A stretch of DNA of 20,906 bases from a candidate division WWE3 bacterium RIFOXYC2_FULL_42_13 (GTDB taxonomy: Bacteria > Patescibacteriota > WWE3 > UBA101185 > UBA10185), in NCBI GenBank assembly GCA_001773255.1, contig MEWF01000002.1:1162-22067 (forward strand). The letters run 5' to 3'. Under the pieces are notes generated by a model. It was not told the DNA's origin. It did not search any database and saw only the letters and a list, made by a program, of their open reading frames with translations. Position numbers and translations under genes: made by a program. Each line of letters begins with the position of its first letter. Within the stretch, counting starts at the first letter, position 1. Shown one piece after another: positions 1 through 6,118 of this stretch.

Positions 1-1008
1 TACCCCTCTTTTATCCTGTTCAATATTTCCTTCGACAAGGATCAGATGGAAGCTGTCGGAGTACCAGGATACTTTAGGTTGAGCGTCGTTTAGGTTCGTT
101 GTGAAGGCCGTGTTCTCTATCTTTTCGCCTATAGGGATGGGACGCTCGAAGTTATAGGTTCTGTACTCGAGGGTATCGCCGTTCTGAACTGTGTACAGGA
201 ATTTTTTATCGTCGGGTGCCCAAAAAGCCCTTGAGGAAAGGGCGAGTTGCTTAATGTTCTCGGGTACTTCAAGCTTTTCGACCAGTACTTTCCTCTTTTC
301 TAACAAAAGTTCCTGCCAACCCAGTCTTACTTTGTCAGGGGCGGGGGCGGTTGAAGCTGTGTTGGATGCCAGATCTACCAGGTAGTATGTATCGTTTGAT
401 GCCTGTAACAGTAATTGAGTTTCATCGGGCGACCATTCTATGCTTTTTCCCTGAGAGTATTTTACGAACTTCGTGTCCTGCACTGCCATAACGGAAGTGT
501 TTCTGAAAAGACCTATCCCGGCTCCATTTAATGAGGTAACCCAAACGCCGGGTTTTTCACCGTCTTCCGAAAAGTAAGCTATTTTATTTTGAGAAGGAGA
601 AATGCTGGGGTATTTTGCTCCGGTATTAGTTAAAGGTTCAAGTCTGGGACTTTGTGATACAAGTACGGCTGTGATATCCGTTACCAGTTCTTCGTATATC
701 TCTATTTCTTTGTTCCAGGGCACAAACCCTTTTTTCTCTATCTTTATTTTATGTTTGCCGGGGGTTATGCCTGACAGGGTATCGTTTGTAGCTGTCATAA
801 GCTTTCCGTCGAGATAGACACTGGCTCCGTCAGGAAGGGATTTTGCACTGACCATACCTGTTTTTGCAAGGTCTATGGTAGAGCCTTTTCCCTTATCCAG
901 TCTGTAACCGGATGTATAGAGGTAAAGGGCGGATGTTATGCCCAATATTACAGCTATAGTTAATATTTTTTCTAAAATGCTTATCTTTTTCTTCTTTTCG
1001 GCACTCAT
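1..1008 (-). CDS. PEGA-domain membrane-anchored protein with beta-propeller repeats (partial, C-terminus outside window)
   Basis: The reverse strand is open from 1008 to the left edge, giving 336 residues with no stop, so the C-terminus is missing. Residues 3-8 are lysine/glutamate rich, and residues about 12-33 form one hydrophobic segment, consistent with an N-in signal anchor and an extracytoplasmic body. Residues about 50-105 match a PEGA domain (GASVYLDGK, then ITPGKHKIKIEKKGF). Later segments resemble TolB/WD40-like blades (PSISPSQNKIAYFS, EWSPDETQLLL, FWAPDDKKFLYT, VSWYSDSFHLIL). PEGA domains are commonly found in surface proteins; the ligand or partner cannot be told from sequence. 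I chose ATG 1008 because a TGG-TAAAAT extended -10 ends 7 nt upstream. An in-frame ATG at 1017 would add three residues (MGI) but overlaps that -10. It diverges from the glycosyltransferase gene across 127 bp. Confidence 0.85.
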   Translation of the reverse strand, partial: MSAEKKKKISILEKILTIAVILGITSALYLYTSGYRLDKGKGSTIDLAKTGMVSAKSLPDGASVYLDGKLMTATNDTLSGITPGKHKIKIEKKGFVPWNKEIEIYEELVTDITAVLVSQSPRLEPLTNTGAKYPSISPSQNKIAYFSEDGEKPGVWVTSLNGAGIGLFRNTSVMAVQDTKFVKYSQGKSIEWSPDETQLLLQASNDTYYLVDLASNTASTAPAPDKVRLGWQELLLEKRKVLVEKLEVPENIKQLALSSRAFWAPDDKKFLYTVQNGDTLEYRTYNFERPIPIGEKIENTAFTTNLNDAQPKVSWYSDSFHLILVEGNIEQDKRGV

Positions 1009-1015
1009 AATGCCC

Positions 1016-1024
1016 ATTTTACCA
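1016..1024 (-). promoter_or_regulatory. Extended -10 promoter of the PEGA gene
   Basis: Read on the minus strand, TGG (1024-1022) is followed directly by TAAAAT (1021-1016), five of six consensus bases plus the TGn extension. Seven bases separate it from ATG 1008, so transcription should start at or one base before the A of the start codon. No convincing -35 is seen at the expected distance, which the TGn motif may offset. Confidence 0.55.
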
Positions 1025-1120
1025 GAAAACGGAGATAAAGTTTTAATTTTTTCGGGAAAGACGGTTATCCCTAATGGCGGGCGTTTTGGGATGGGATTTT
1101 TGGCCCGGCCACCGTCCATG

Positions 1121-1126
1121 TATAAT
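1121..1126 (+). promoter_or_regulatory. Consensus -10 box of the WecG-like gene
   Basis: A perfect TATAAT lies 9 nt before ATG 1136. The -35 region is weak (TTGGCC at 1100-1105 with a 15-bp spacer). If used, the mRNA would have a 5' UTR of only about three bases. The box follows directly after an alternative in-frame ATG at 1118, which argues against that start. Confidence 0.5.
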
Positions 1127-1135
1127 TACTCCTAT

Positions 1136-2032
1136 ATGACATGCGGACGACGGGTAAATATTCTGGGCGTGAATGTGGATATGGGTTGCGACGTTGCGGG
1201 TGTTATGGAAAAAATAGAAACCGTTCTGTTGCAGGACGGACCCCACTATATTTGTACCACCAACCCTGAGTTCATTATGTCGGCCCAGAACGATCCTGAG
1301 TTTAGAGATATGATAAACGGTGCCGACATGTCATTGCCTGACGGGGCGGGAGTTGTAATGGCAGACTATTATTTAAGAAAGATGTCGGAGGTCGGGAAGA
1401 ATCGGGCAGTTAGGTTTTTGGCAGGTCTAGGTGCAGGTTTAGAAACTGCCGCAGGATCATTTAGTAAATCTATGAAGTTTGCTCCCAAAGTTACGGGGGT
1501 ACGTTTGAGCGAGGAAATATTTAAGCTCTCGGCCGATAAAGGGTACTCGGTGTTTTTATTGGGCGGTATGGTGAGAGATTGGAAGGGAAAACCCTCAGAT
1601 TCCAAACCAAGAGATATTGCGATTCAGACCGCAGAAAAAATAAGAAGAGATTACCCGGGAATTAATATCGTCGGCGCATCCTCAACATTTTCTTTCAAAG
1701 AGGAAGATGACGAACGTACTCTCGAGTACATAAAGGAATGTATGAGTAGGACAGGCGATGAAGTATTGGACTTCATTTTAGTTGCCTATGGTCATAAGAA
1801 GCAAGAAGCTTGGGTTCGAAGAAATTTAGGTAAAATTCCGTGCCGGATTGGTATCGGAGTTGGCGGAACTTTCGACTATTTGTCAGGTGTTAGTAAGAAA
1901 CCAGGTGACAAGATTACACAGTTTAACCTCGAGTGGTTGTTCCGTTTATGTACTCAACCGTGGCGCTTATCTCGTATTGTCACAGCTTTTCCTTTGTTTC
2001 CAATCAAGGTATTTTTGAGCTCTCTCAAATAA
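1136..2032 (+). CDS. WecG/TagA/CpsF family glycosyltransferase (GT26)
   Basis: This family transfers N-acetylmannosamine-type sugars from UDP donors to lipid-linked acceptors for teichoic acid, enterobacterial common antigen or capsule synthesis at the inner membrane face. With ATG 1136 the protein has 298 residues. Visible family motifs are TTNPEF (41-46), LPDGAG (67-72) with Asp69 matching the proposed catalytic base of TagA, VFLLGG, FILVAYGHKKQEAW and GIGVGGTFDYLSG, then LEWLFRLCTQPWR near the end. Two features are odd. About 35 extra residues (about 78-115) sit between the DG motif and the KVTGVRLSEE segment, making it longer than the usual 240-250 residues. The usual G-x-P-K-Q-E reads G-H-K-K-Q-E. 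In-frame starts at 938 and 1118 are less likely: the first overlaps the divergent gene and the second precedes the -10 box. The acceptor cannot be predicted. Confidence 0.85.
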   Translation: MTCGRRVNILGVNVDMGCDVAGVMEKIETVLLQDGPHYICTTNPEFIMSAQNDPEFRDMINGADMSLPDGAGVVMADYYLRKMSEVGKNRAVRFLAGLGAGLETAAGSFSKSMKFAPKVTGVRLSEEIFKLSADKGYSVFLLGGMVRDWKGKPSDSKPRDIAIQTAEKIRRDYPGINIVGASSTFSFKEEDDERTLEYIKECMSRTGDEVLDFILVAYGHKKQEAWVRRNLGKIPCRIGIGVGGTFDYLSGVSKKPGDKITQFNLEWLFRLCTQPWRLSRIVTAFPLFPIKVFLSSLK

Positions 2033-2044
2033 ATTTCCCATCAT

Positions 2045-2054
2045 TTTGTACAAA
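2045..2054. promoter_or_regulatory. Perfect 10-bp palindrome upstream of the HTH gene
   Basis: TTTGTACAAA is self-complementary and sits 41 bp upstream of the HTH gene's -35 in the 88-bp gap after the glycosyltransferase gene. It could be an operator. A 10-bp palindrome can also occur by chance, so this is a weak call. Confidence 0.25.
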
Positions 2055-2085
2055 TAGGAATCACTATTGCTACAACATTCATCTG

Positions 2086-2114
2086 TTGACACCTTATACA
2101 ACAAGTGTTTACAT
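2086..2114 (+). promoter_or_regulatory. Promoter of the HTH gene, leaderless, with an inverted repeat
   Basis: A consensus -35 TTGACA (2086-2091), a 17-bp spacer, a TGT extension (2106-2108) and -10-like TTACAT (2109-2114). The -10 match is only three of six bases, but spacing and TGn support it. Six bases follow before ATG 2121, so +1 would be the A of the start codon. The -35 is flanked by the inverted repeat TGTTG (2084-2088) and CAACA (2099-2103), a possible operator. Confidence 0.6.
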
Positions 2115-2120
2115 TTAATT

Positions 2121-3026
2121 ATGATAAATCTTGAAGATAAACTTTATACGTCTACTGAAGTGGCCGATATTTTAGGTGTTAGTCTCCGTTCCGTTTATAG
2201 ATACATTGAAGAGGACAAATTGCAGGCTGAGGTAAAGACTGCAACAGGTCGTCATAGATTTACAAAGAAAAATATTCTGGATTTTTTATACCCTGGTGGT
2301 GCAGAGGAAAAAGCAGGACAACCATTGCCTAAGGAAACCATAAAACCCGAAATAAAGGAAGCAAGGAAGAAGGAAAAGGTTGAGGAACCTATCGAGGTTG
2401 TTGAAGAGACCCCTGTAGAACCTGAGCCTGCGGAGAAAGTAAAAGTTGAGGAACCCGCGGCAAAAGAAAAAGAAGTTCCGGTAGAAGAAGAACCGATAGA
2501 TTGGTTAGCTAAATTTAGAGAAGCCGCAAAAAAATTCGATGAAGAAAATGCAAAAAGAATCGAATCCTCCTCCAAAGCTCCTGTAGTGGAAGAAAAGGAA
2601 ACGTTTGCCAGTATAACCGAACAGGAACCGGCAGCTCCTAAAGGTCAACTGTTCTTTTATAGAAGCAGGCTTGGCGGACTTAAGGATATAGCTCAGAATA
2701 TAGATAAATCCTCGAGAAATTCCGGACTTGATTATGCGTTTACGATGAATGCGGGGCTGTCCCTATTTAAAGCCATAAAACCTTTCTCCCTACTTCATGT
2801 GTACGTCCGACCAAAGGACAAAGACTTCTTTGAGAGAATCCTGATGCTTACGCCTTCCGACGAAAATAACGCCCAACTTTGTATCATGACCAATGATGAC
2901 AAAGACCTTTATGCTTCTAGTGAAGAGCTCCACGGGTTGTTCGTCGCAGATAAGGGTAGACTGTTGGCTGATATCAGGAAACACGGCGACGCCGATCTTA
3001 TAGAGGAAGCTGAGTCTATACTTTAA
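2121..3026 (+). CDS. MerR/excisionase-like HTH protein with acidic linker and AbiEi-like C-terminal domain
   Basis: 301 residues in three parts. Residues 8-57 are a MerR/HTH_17-type DNA-binding domain (LYTSTEVADILGVSLRSVYRYIEE, then GRHRFTKKNILDFL, written here in pieces). Residues about 60-170 form a low-complexity linker rich in Glu, Lys, Pro and Val, likely disordered, with a short helix-like WLAKFREAAKKFDEENAKR at 128-146. Residues about 175-301 look globular. The order YAFTMNAGLSL, LLHVYVRP, LCIMTNDDKDLY, LHGLFVADKGRLLADI and a final helix recalls the nucleotidyltransferase-like C-terminal half of AbiEi-family antitoxins and related regulators. This is a resemblance judged by eye. No toxin partner (AbiEii) is adjacent. 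Likely role: a transcription regulator, perhaps self-regulating. The start at 2121 is set by the promoter spacing and by the HTH beginning at residue 8; an upstream ATG at 2067 would overlap the promoter. Confidence 0.75.
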   Translation: MINLEDKLYTSTEVADILGVSLRSVYRYIEEDKLQAEVKTATGRHRFTKKNILDFLYPGGAEEKAGQPLPKETIKPEIKEARKKEKVEEPIEVVEETPVEPEPAEKVKVEEPAAKEKEVPVEEEPIDWLAKFREAAKKFDEENAKRIESSSKAPVVEEKETFASITEQEPAAPKGQLFFYRSRLGGLKDIAQNIDKSSRNSGLDYAFTMNAGLSLFKAIKPFSLLHVYVRPKDKDFFERILMLTPSDENNAQLCIMTNDDKDLYASSEELHGLFVADKGRLLADIRKHGDADLIEEAESIL

Positions 3027-3068
3027 AGTCTGCGGGGCAGGGTAGGCGAATTTTAATATACAACGGCG

Positions 3069-3115
3069 CACGCGCACCCTTGGGCGGGATATTTGCCCAA
3101 AGCGAGGTGTGCGTG
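3069..3115. repeat. Strong inverted repeat between the HTH gene and glgA copy 1
   Basis: Outer arms 3069-3078 and 3106-3115 pair over 10 bp with one G-U. Inner arms TTGGGC (3080-3085) and GCCCAA (3095-3100) pair over 6 bp around a 9-nt loop. No T-run follows on the plus strand, so it is not a classic intrinsic terminator. The right arm lies inside the predicted glgA promoter, which makes a role as operator or cruciform possible. Confidence 0.6.
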
Positions 3116-3121
3116 TATCAT
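3093..3121 (+). promoter_or_regulatory. Candidate promoter of glgA copy 1
   Basis: TTGCCC (3093-3098), 17-bp spacer, TATCAT (3116-3121, five of six). Eight bases lie between the -10 and ATG 3130, predicting a 5' UTR of about two bases. AGGA (3123-3126) is only 3 nt from the ATG, too close for a standard ribosome site. Confidence 0.45.
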
Positions 3122-3129
3122 TAGGAAAT

Positions 3130-4662
3130 ATGGCCGGTAAAAAATCTCCGAAAGTTCACAAGATATTGTTGGTGGCGACCGAAGCCCAGCCTTACGTTTC
3201 GGTAGGAGGTGCGGGGTCTGTTATAGGACATCTATCCGGAGCATTGACCGGGCTCGGTTACGAAGTGGCAGTATTTATACCAAAGTTCGGTCTGATAGAC
3301 GAACAGAAGTATCCCATGAAAATGGCTATGGAAGGATTAGCTGTTCCAACCGACGATGCAGCAAACCCCGAGCTTGTGTGTAACGTGAAATACTATGAAA
3401 ACGGTTCCGGCGTGAAGGTATTTTTTCTGGAAAATCAGGAATATTTTGAAAAAAGAGCCAACGTGTACGGATATTCCGACGACCCCACCCGTTTTTTATT
3501 GTTGTCCAGAGGTGCTCTGGAGTTCGTTAGGCGTGGAGGGTTCGTTCCCGATGTCATACATTGCAACGATTGGCATGCGGCGTCTATCCCGTTTTATTTA
3601 AAAACAGTCTACAGGAACGACCCGGTTCTTAAAAACATATCATCTTTACTGACCATACATAATTTGGCATACCAGGGCATTTTCGACCACAGGCATGTTT
3701 CCGAAATGAACTTTGATGATGGCAAATCTGTCATAGGCTCGATATTTTCAGATAGGGTGAATACCCTGAACTACATGAGACGGGGAATAATTTTTGCTGA
3801 CGCGGTTAATACGGTGTCCAAAACATATTCCAAGGAAATATTAACCCCTGAATTCGGCGAGGGTCTTGATAAACTGCTTTCAGAACTTAAAGGTAAACTA
3901 TTCGGTATCGTAAACGGTATTGATTATGACGAATTTGATCCGGCTACAGACAAGCTTTTACCCAAAAATTTTGACGCCGGCAGTATTGAACATAGGGCTG
4001 AGAATAAGAAAGCTCTTCAGAAGGAATTCGATCTTCCCGTTGATTCCGAAAAAATGGTGCTCGCTTTTGTTGGCCGCCTTGATTTCATGAAAGGTGTCGA
4101 CCTATTAACTACAGTTATGCATCATGTCCTGAAAGAGTATGACGTACAATTTGTGGAGATTGGCGCAGGAGATTGGTCTCTGACAGAGCGTCTTAATAAC
4201 CTGAAAGATGAGTTTCCGACACAGGTTGGCATACACCCTTACGCTAATTTCACATTACCTAGGCTGGTGTTCGGAGGGGCGGATTGCATATTATACCCAT
4301 CCCGTTTTGAGCCCTGTGGTATTGTCCAGATTGAGGCGATGAGATACGGCGCCATCCCGATTGTCAGAAACGTGGGCGGTTTGGCAGACACTGTCGAAAA
4401 TTTTGACACAATTAAACAAACCGGCACGGGTTTTTTATTTAACGAGTTCGACGAATTTTCTTTATTCGGTAAAATCATTAGGGCTATAGAGTTGCATAAA
4501 AACACCAAGTTGTGGCGTGATCTTCAGGTAAATGCGATGAAGGCCGACTTCAGTTGGGAGTTTAGCGCGAGGGAATACTCAAAACTCTATGAAACAACTA
4601 AGAATTTTCATGAAAACCCGCACAGATCGTTCTCAGCTTTGGAAGGTTTGACAAGCCTATAA
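3130..4662 (+). CDS. Divergent GT5 glycogen/starch synthase paralogue (GlgA-like)
   Basis: GT5 enzymes extend alpha-1,4-glucan using ADP- or UDP-glucose in the cytoplasm. The 510-residue protein has the GT-B layout. N-terminal half: KILLVATEAQPY, DVIHCNDWHA (141-150), LLTIHNLAYQGIF. C-terminal half: VGRLDFMKG with Arg316 and Lys321, SRFEPCG with Glu394, and VGGLADTV. These basic and acidic residues match donor-binding positions of characterised GlgA. The key difference is at the first loop: canonical K-x-G-G-L is S-V-G-G-A, so the phosphate-contacting lysine (Lys15 in E. coli GlgA) is Ser24. It may therefore use a different donor or have reduced activity. ATG 3130 was chosen over GTG 3109, which falls inside the hairpin and before the -10. 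It is followed by a hairpin element and then the GH57 genes. Family is certain; substrate is not. Confidence 0.88.
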   Translation: MAGKKSPKVHKILLVATEAQPYVSVGGAGSVIGHLSGALTGLGYEVAVFIPKFGLIDEQKYPMKMAMEGLAVPTDDAANPELVCNVKYYENGSGVKVFFLENQEYFEKRANVYGYSDDPTRFLLLSRGALEFVRRGGFVPDVIHCNDWHAASIPFYLKTVYRNDPVLKNISSLLTIHNLAYQGIFDHRHVSEMNFDDGKSVIGSIFSDRVNTLNYMRRGIIFADAVNTVSKTYSKEILTPEFGEGLDKLLSELKGKLFGIVNGIDYDEFDPATDKLLPKNFDAGSIEHRAENKKALQKEFDLPVDSEKMVLAFVGRLDFMKGVDLLTTVMHHVLKEYDVQFVEIGAGDWSLTERLNNLKDEFPTQVGIHPYANFTLPRLVFGGADCILYPSRFEPCGIVQIEAMRYGAIPIVRNVGGLADTVENFDTIKQTGTGFLFNEFDEFSLFGKIIRAIELHKNTKLWRDLQVNAMKADFSWEFSAREYSKLYETTKNFHENPHRSFSALEGLTSL

Positions 4663-4682
4663 CTTTTTGATAATATTTCGCC

Positions 4683-4774
4683 ATTAACGGGTGCGACCCG
4701 AGGGGGACATTAACGTTTCTTATGCTGTGGGCAGGAGTATAAGAAGCCGTCCCTCCCGGATCGTACCCTTTAAT
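4683..4774. repeat. 92-nt near-palindromic hairpin element (MITE-like or structured terminator)
   Basis: The 210-bp gap between glgA copy 1 and GH57 copy 1 holds a long imperfect inverted repeat. Arms 4689-4708 and 4749-4768 pair at 18 of 20 positions (two C-A mismatches, two G-U). Inner arms 4715-4726 and 4736-4747 pair at 12 of 12 (two G-U) around a 9-nt loop. AT-rich ends 4683-4687 and 4770-4774 add 5 bp. A T-rich run (4774-4779) follows on the plus strand, so it could end glgA transcription. The short direct repeat TCGCC flanks it (4678-4682 and 4783-4787). No open frame of its own is convincing. Confidence 0.8.
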
Positions 4775-4836
4775 TTTTTCTGTCGCCAAAACTTTCCTTA
4801 TACTTATTAGCTTTGTGACAACTCCAAAAGAAATCT

Positions 4837-4866
4837 TTGACAAACACCCCGCTTCTATCTCATAAT
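4837..4866 (+). promoter_or_regulatory. Promoter of GH57 copy 1, leaderless
   Basis: Consensus TTGACA (4837-4842), 18-bp spacer, CATAAT (4861-4866, five of six), then six bases to GTG 4873, which would be +1. A TTG codon in the same frame at 4837 is the -35 itself, so a longer frame starting there is probably an artefact. CACCCCGC (4844-4851) and GCGGGTG (4869-4875) form an inverted repeat with one bulged C around the -10, a possible operator. Confidence 0.65.
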
Positions 4867-4872
4867 ACGCGG

Positions 4873-6117
4873 GTGAAGATAGCCCTGGTTTTACACCTAT
4901 ACCAACCACCTACACAGGAAGAAGCGGTGTTCCGCAAGATATTTTCCCAATGCTACCAGCCTCTTATAAAACTTATCAAAACGAAAAAGAATTTCTCATT
5001 AGCATTGAATATTCCATTGAGTTTGTTGGAACAGGCGGATAAGTACGGTTATGGGGATTGGATAACCGACATAAAAAATCTTTACGCGTCCGAACGTGTT
5101 GAGTTAACCGGTACTGCTGCATATCACCCGTTACTTACAAAACTTTCTGTAGCTTCGGCCGAAAAACAGATCGTCTTAAACGAATACGCGCTGGGATATT
5201 ATTTCGGCAGCAGAACGGGTTTCGAAGGAGAAGCTGCGGTAATGACCAAAAATATCGGAGGCTTTTTCGCTCCCGAGTGTGCGGTGAACACCGGGGTCGT
5301 GTCTTTGGTAAATGAATTTGGTTACGATTGGATCCTGGTAGACCAAACGTCGATTCCTAATTTGTCATATATTGGATACGAGCCGGTATACTATACTGAG
5401 GGAGATTTAGGGATAAAGATCGTGCCGAGAAATAAGAGGCTCAGCGATATACTTTCTTTCTACAGAGGTTCTTCCGCAACTCAGTTGGTTGATACCATTT
5501 TTGCGAGCGGTGCCGTGCAGGTTATCGCTTTGGACGGAGAGACTTTCGGGCACCATAATCCGGCCGGTTTGGATATGCTGGAGGATATCATAAACGCCGT
5601 AACAGAAAGAGGCGGTAACTTTGTCACTGTCCGTCACTTACTCTCCGAACTGAAAAGTAAAAATATTGAGGAGGTAGTAGAGTCTACCTGGGGTGCCGGT
5701 TATGAGGATATGACCGCAGGTAACACCTACCCCTACTGGTCGGGAAATGACATACAGCAAAATCTCGGTTCTTTAGAAAAGATCCTGGGAGAGTGTATGG
5801 CAAGTGTTCCGAATACCGAAGTCAACCACGATCCGACCGCCCAGCCCCTGTGGTTTTATGAAAGTATGACAGACACGTCCGACGAAACCAAAGAATACTT
5901 AAAGATACTTTTTTGGATAATGAAATTCGAACACAGTGATAAGTATTGGTGGTCTTCAAAAAAAGCTATCCTTGGAAACCCTCTGCTGTTTCATAGGGGA
6001 ATGGTTGAAAAATCTTTGGTGTATGCCACCGAAATTGCCAACAGTATGCCCGACTGCAGCGGGAAAGATAAGATACTCTCGTTGGTAAAGAATGTTTCTT
6101 CTATGCTAGAATCGTAG
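4873..6117 (+). CDS. GH57 family glycoside hydrolase/glucanotransferase, copy 1
   Basis: GH57 enzymes are retaining alpha-glucan hydrolases, 4-alpha-glucanotransferases or branching enzymes. From GTG 4873 the protein has 414 residues. Visible features: an N-terminal HLYQPP (family region 1, usually H-x-H-Q-P, so the second His is Tyr), VELTGTAAYHPLL, FFAPEC with Glu135 as the expected nucleophile, ALDGETFGHH with Asp221 as the expected acid/base, and HSDKYWWSS near the C-terminus. It is shorter than GH57 branching enzymes and lacks an obvious extra C-terminal domain. No signal peptide is seen, so it should act in the cytoplasm. It is followed after one base by a GH57 paralogue and sits between two glycogen synthase genes, which supports an alpha-glucan role. 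Whether it cuts, transfers or branches cannot be told from motifs. GTG 4873 is preferred over TTG 4837 because of the promoter. Confidence 0.85.
   Translation: MKIALVLHLYQPPTQEEAVFRKIFSQCYQPLIKLIKTKKNFSLALNIPLSLLEQADKYGYGDWITDIKNLYASERVELTGTAAYHPLLTKLSVASAEKQIVLNEYALGYYFGSRTGFEGEAAVMTKNIGGFFAPECAVNTGVVSLVNEFGYDWILVDQTSIPNLSYIGYEPVYYTEGDLGIKIVPRNKRLSDILSFYRGSSATQLVDTIFASGAVQVIALDGETFGHHNPAGLDMLEDIINAVTERGGNFVTVRHLLSELKSKNIEEVVESTWGAGYEDMTAGNTYPYWSGNDIQQNLGSLEKILGECMASVPNTEVNHDPTAQPLWFYESMTDTSDETKEYLKILFWIMKFEHSDKYWWSSKKAILGNPLLFHRGMVEKSLVYATEIANSMPDCSGKDKILSLVKNVSSMLES
6104..6112 (+). promoter_or_regulatory. Internal extended -10 promoter for GH57 copy 2
   Basis: TGC (6104-6106) followed by TAGAAT (6107-6112, five of six), lying in the last codons of GH57 copy 1. 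Exactly six bases separate it from ATG 6119, so +1 would be the start codon. A weak -35-like TTGGTA (6082-6087) has a 19-bp spacer. It could make GH57 copy 2 independent of, or additional to, read-through from copy 1. Confidence 0.45.
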
Positions 6118-6118
6118 G

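Noticed and set aside
938..1135. A 66-residue N-terminal extension of the WecG-like protein
   Set aside because: It overlaps the start of the divergent PEGA gene and both promoters, and does not resemble the family.
4837..4872. A 12-residue N-terminal extension of GH57 copy 1 from a TTG codon
   Set aside because: The TTG is part of a consensus -35 TTGACA, and the GH57 core begins right after GTG 4873.
4598..4909. A 103-residue minus-strand frame across the glgA-GH57 gap
   Set aside because: It overlaps two real genes and the hairpin element, has no promoter or ribosome site and matches no family I recognise.
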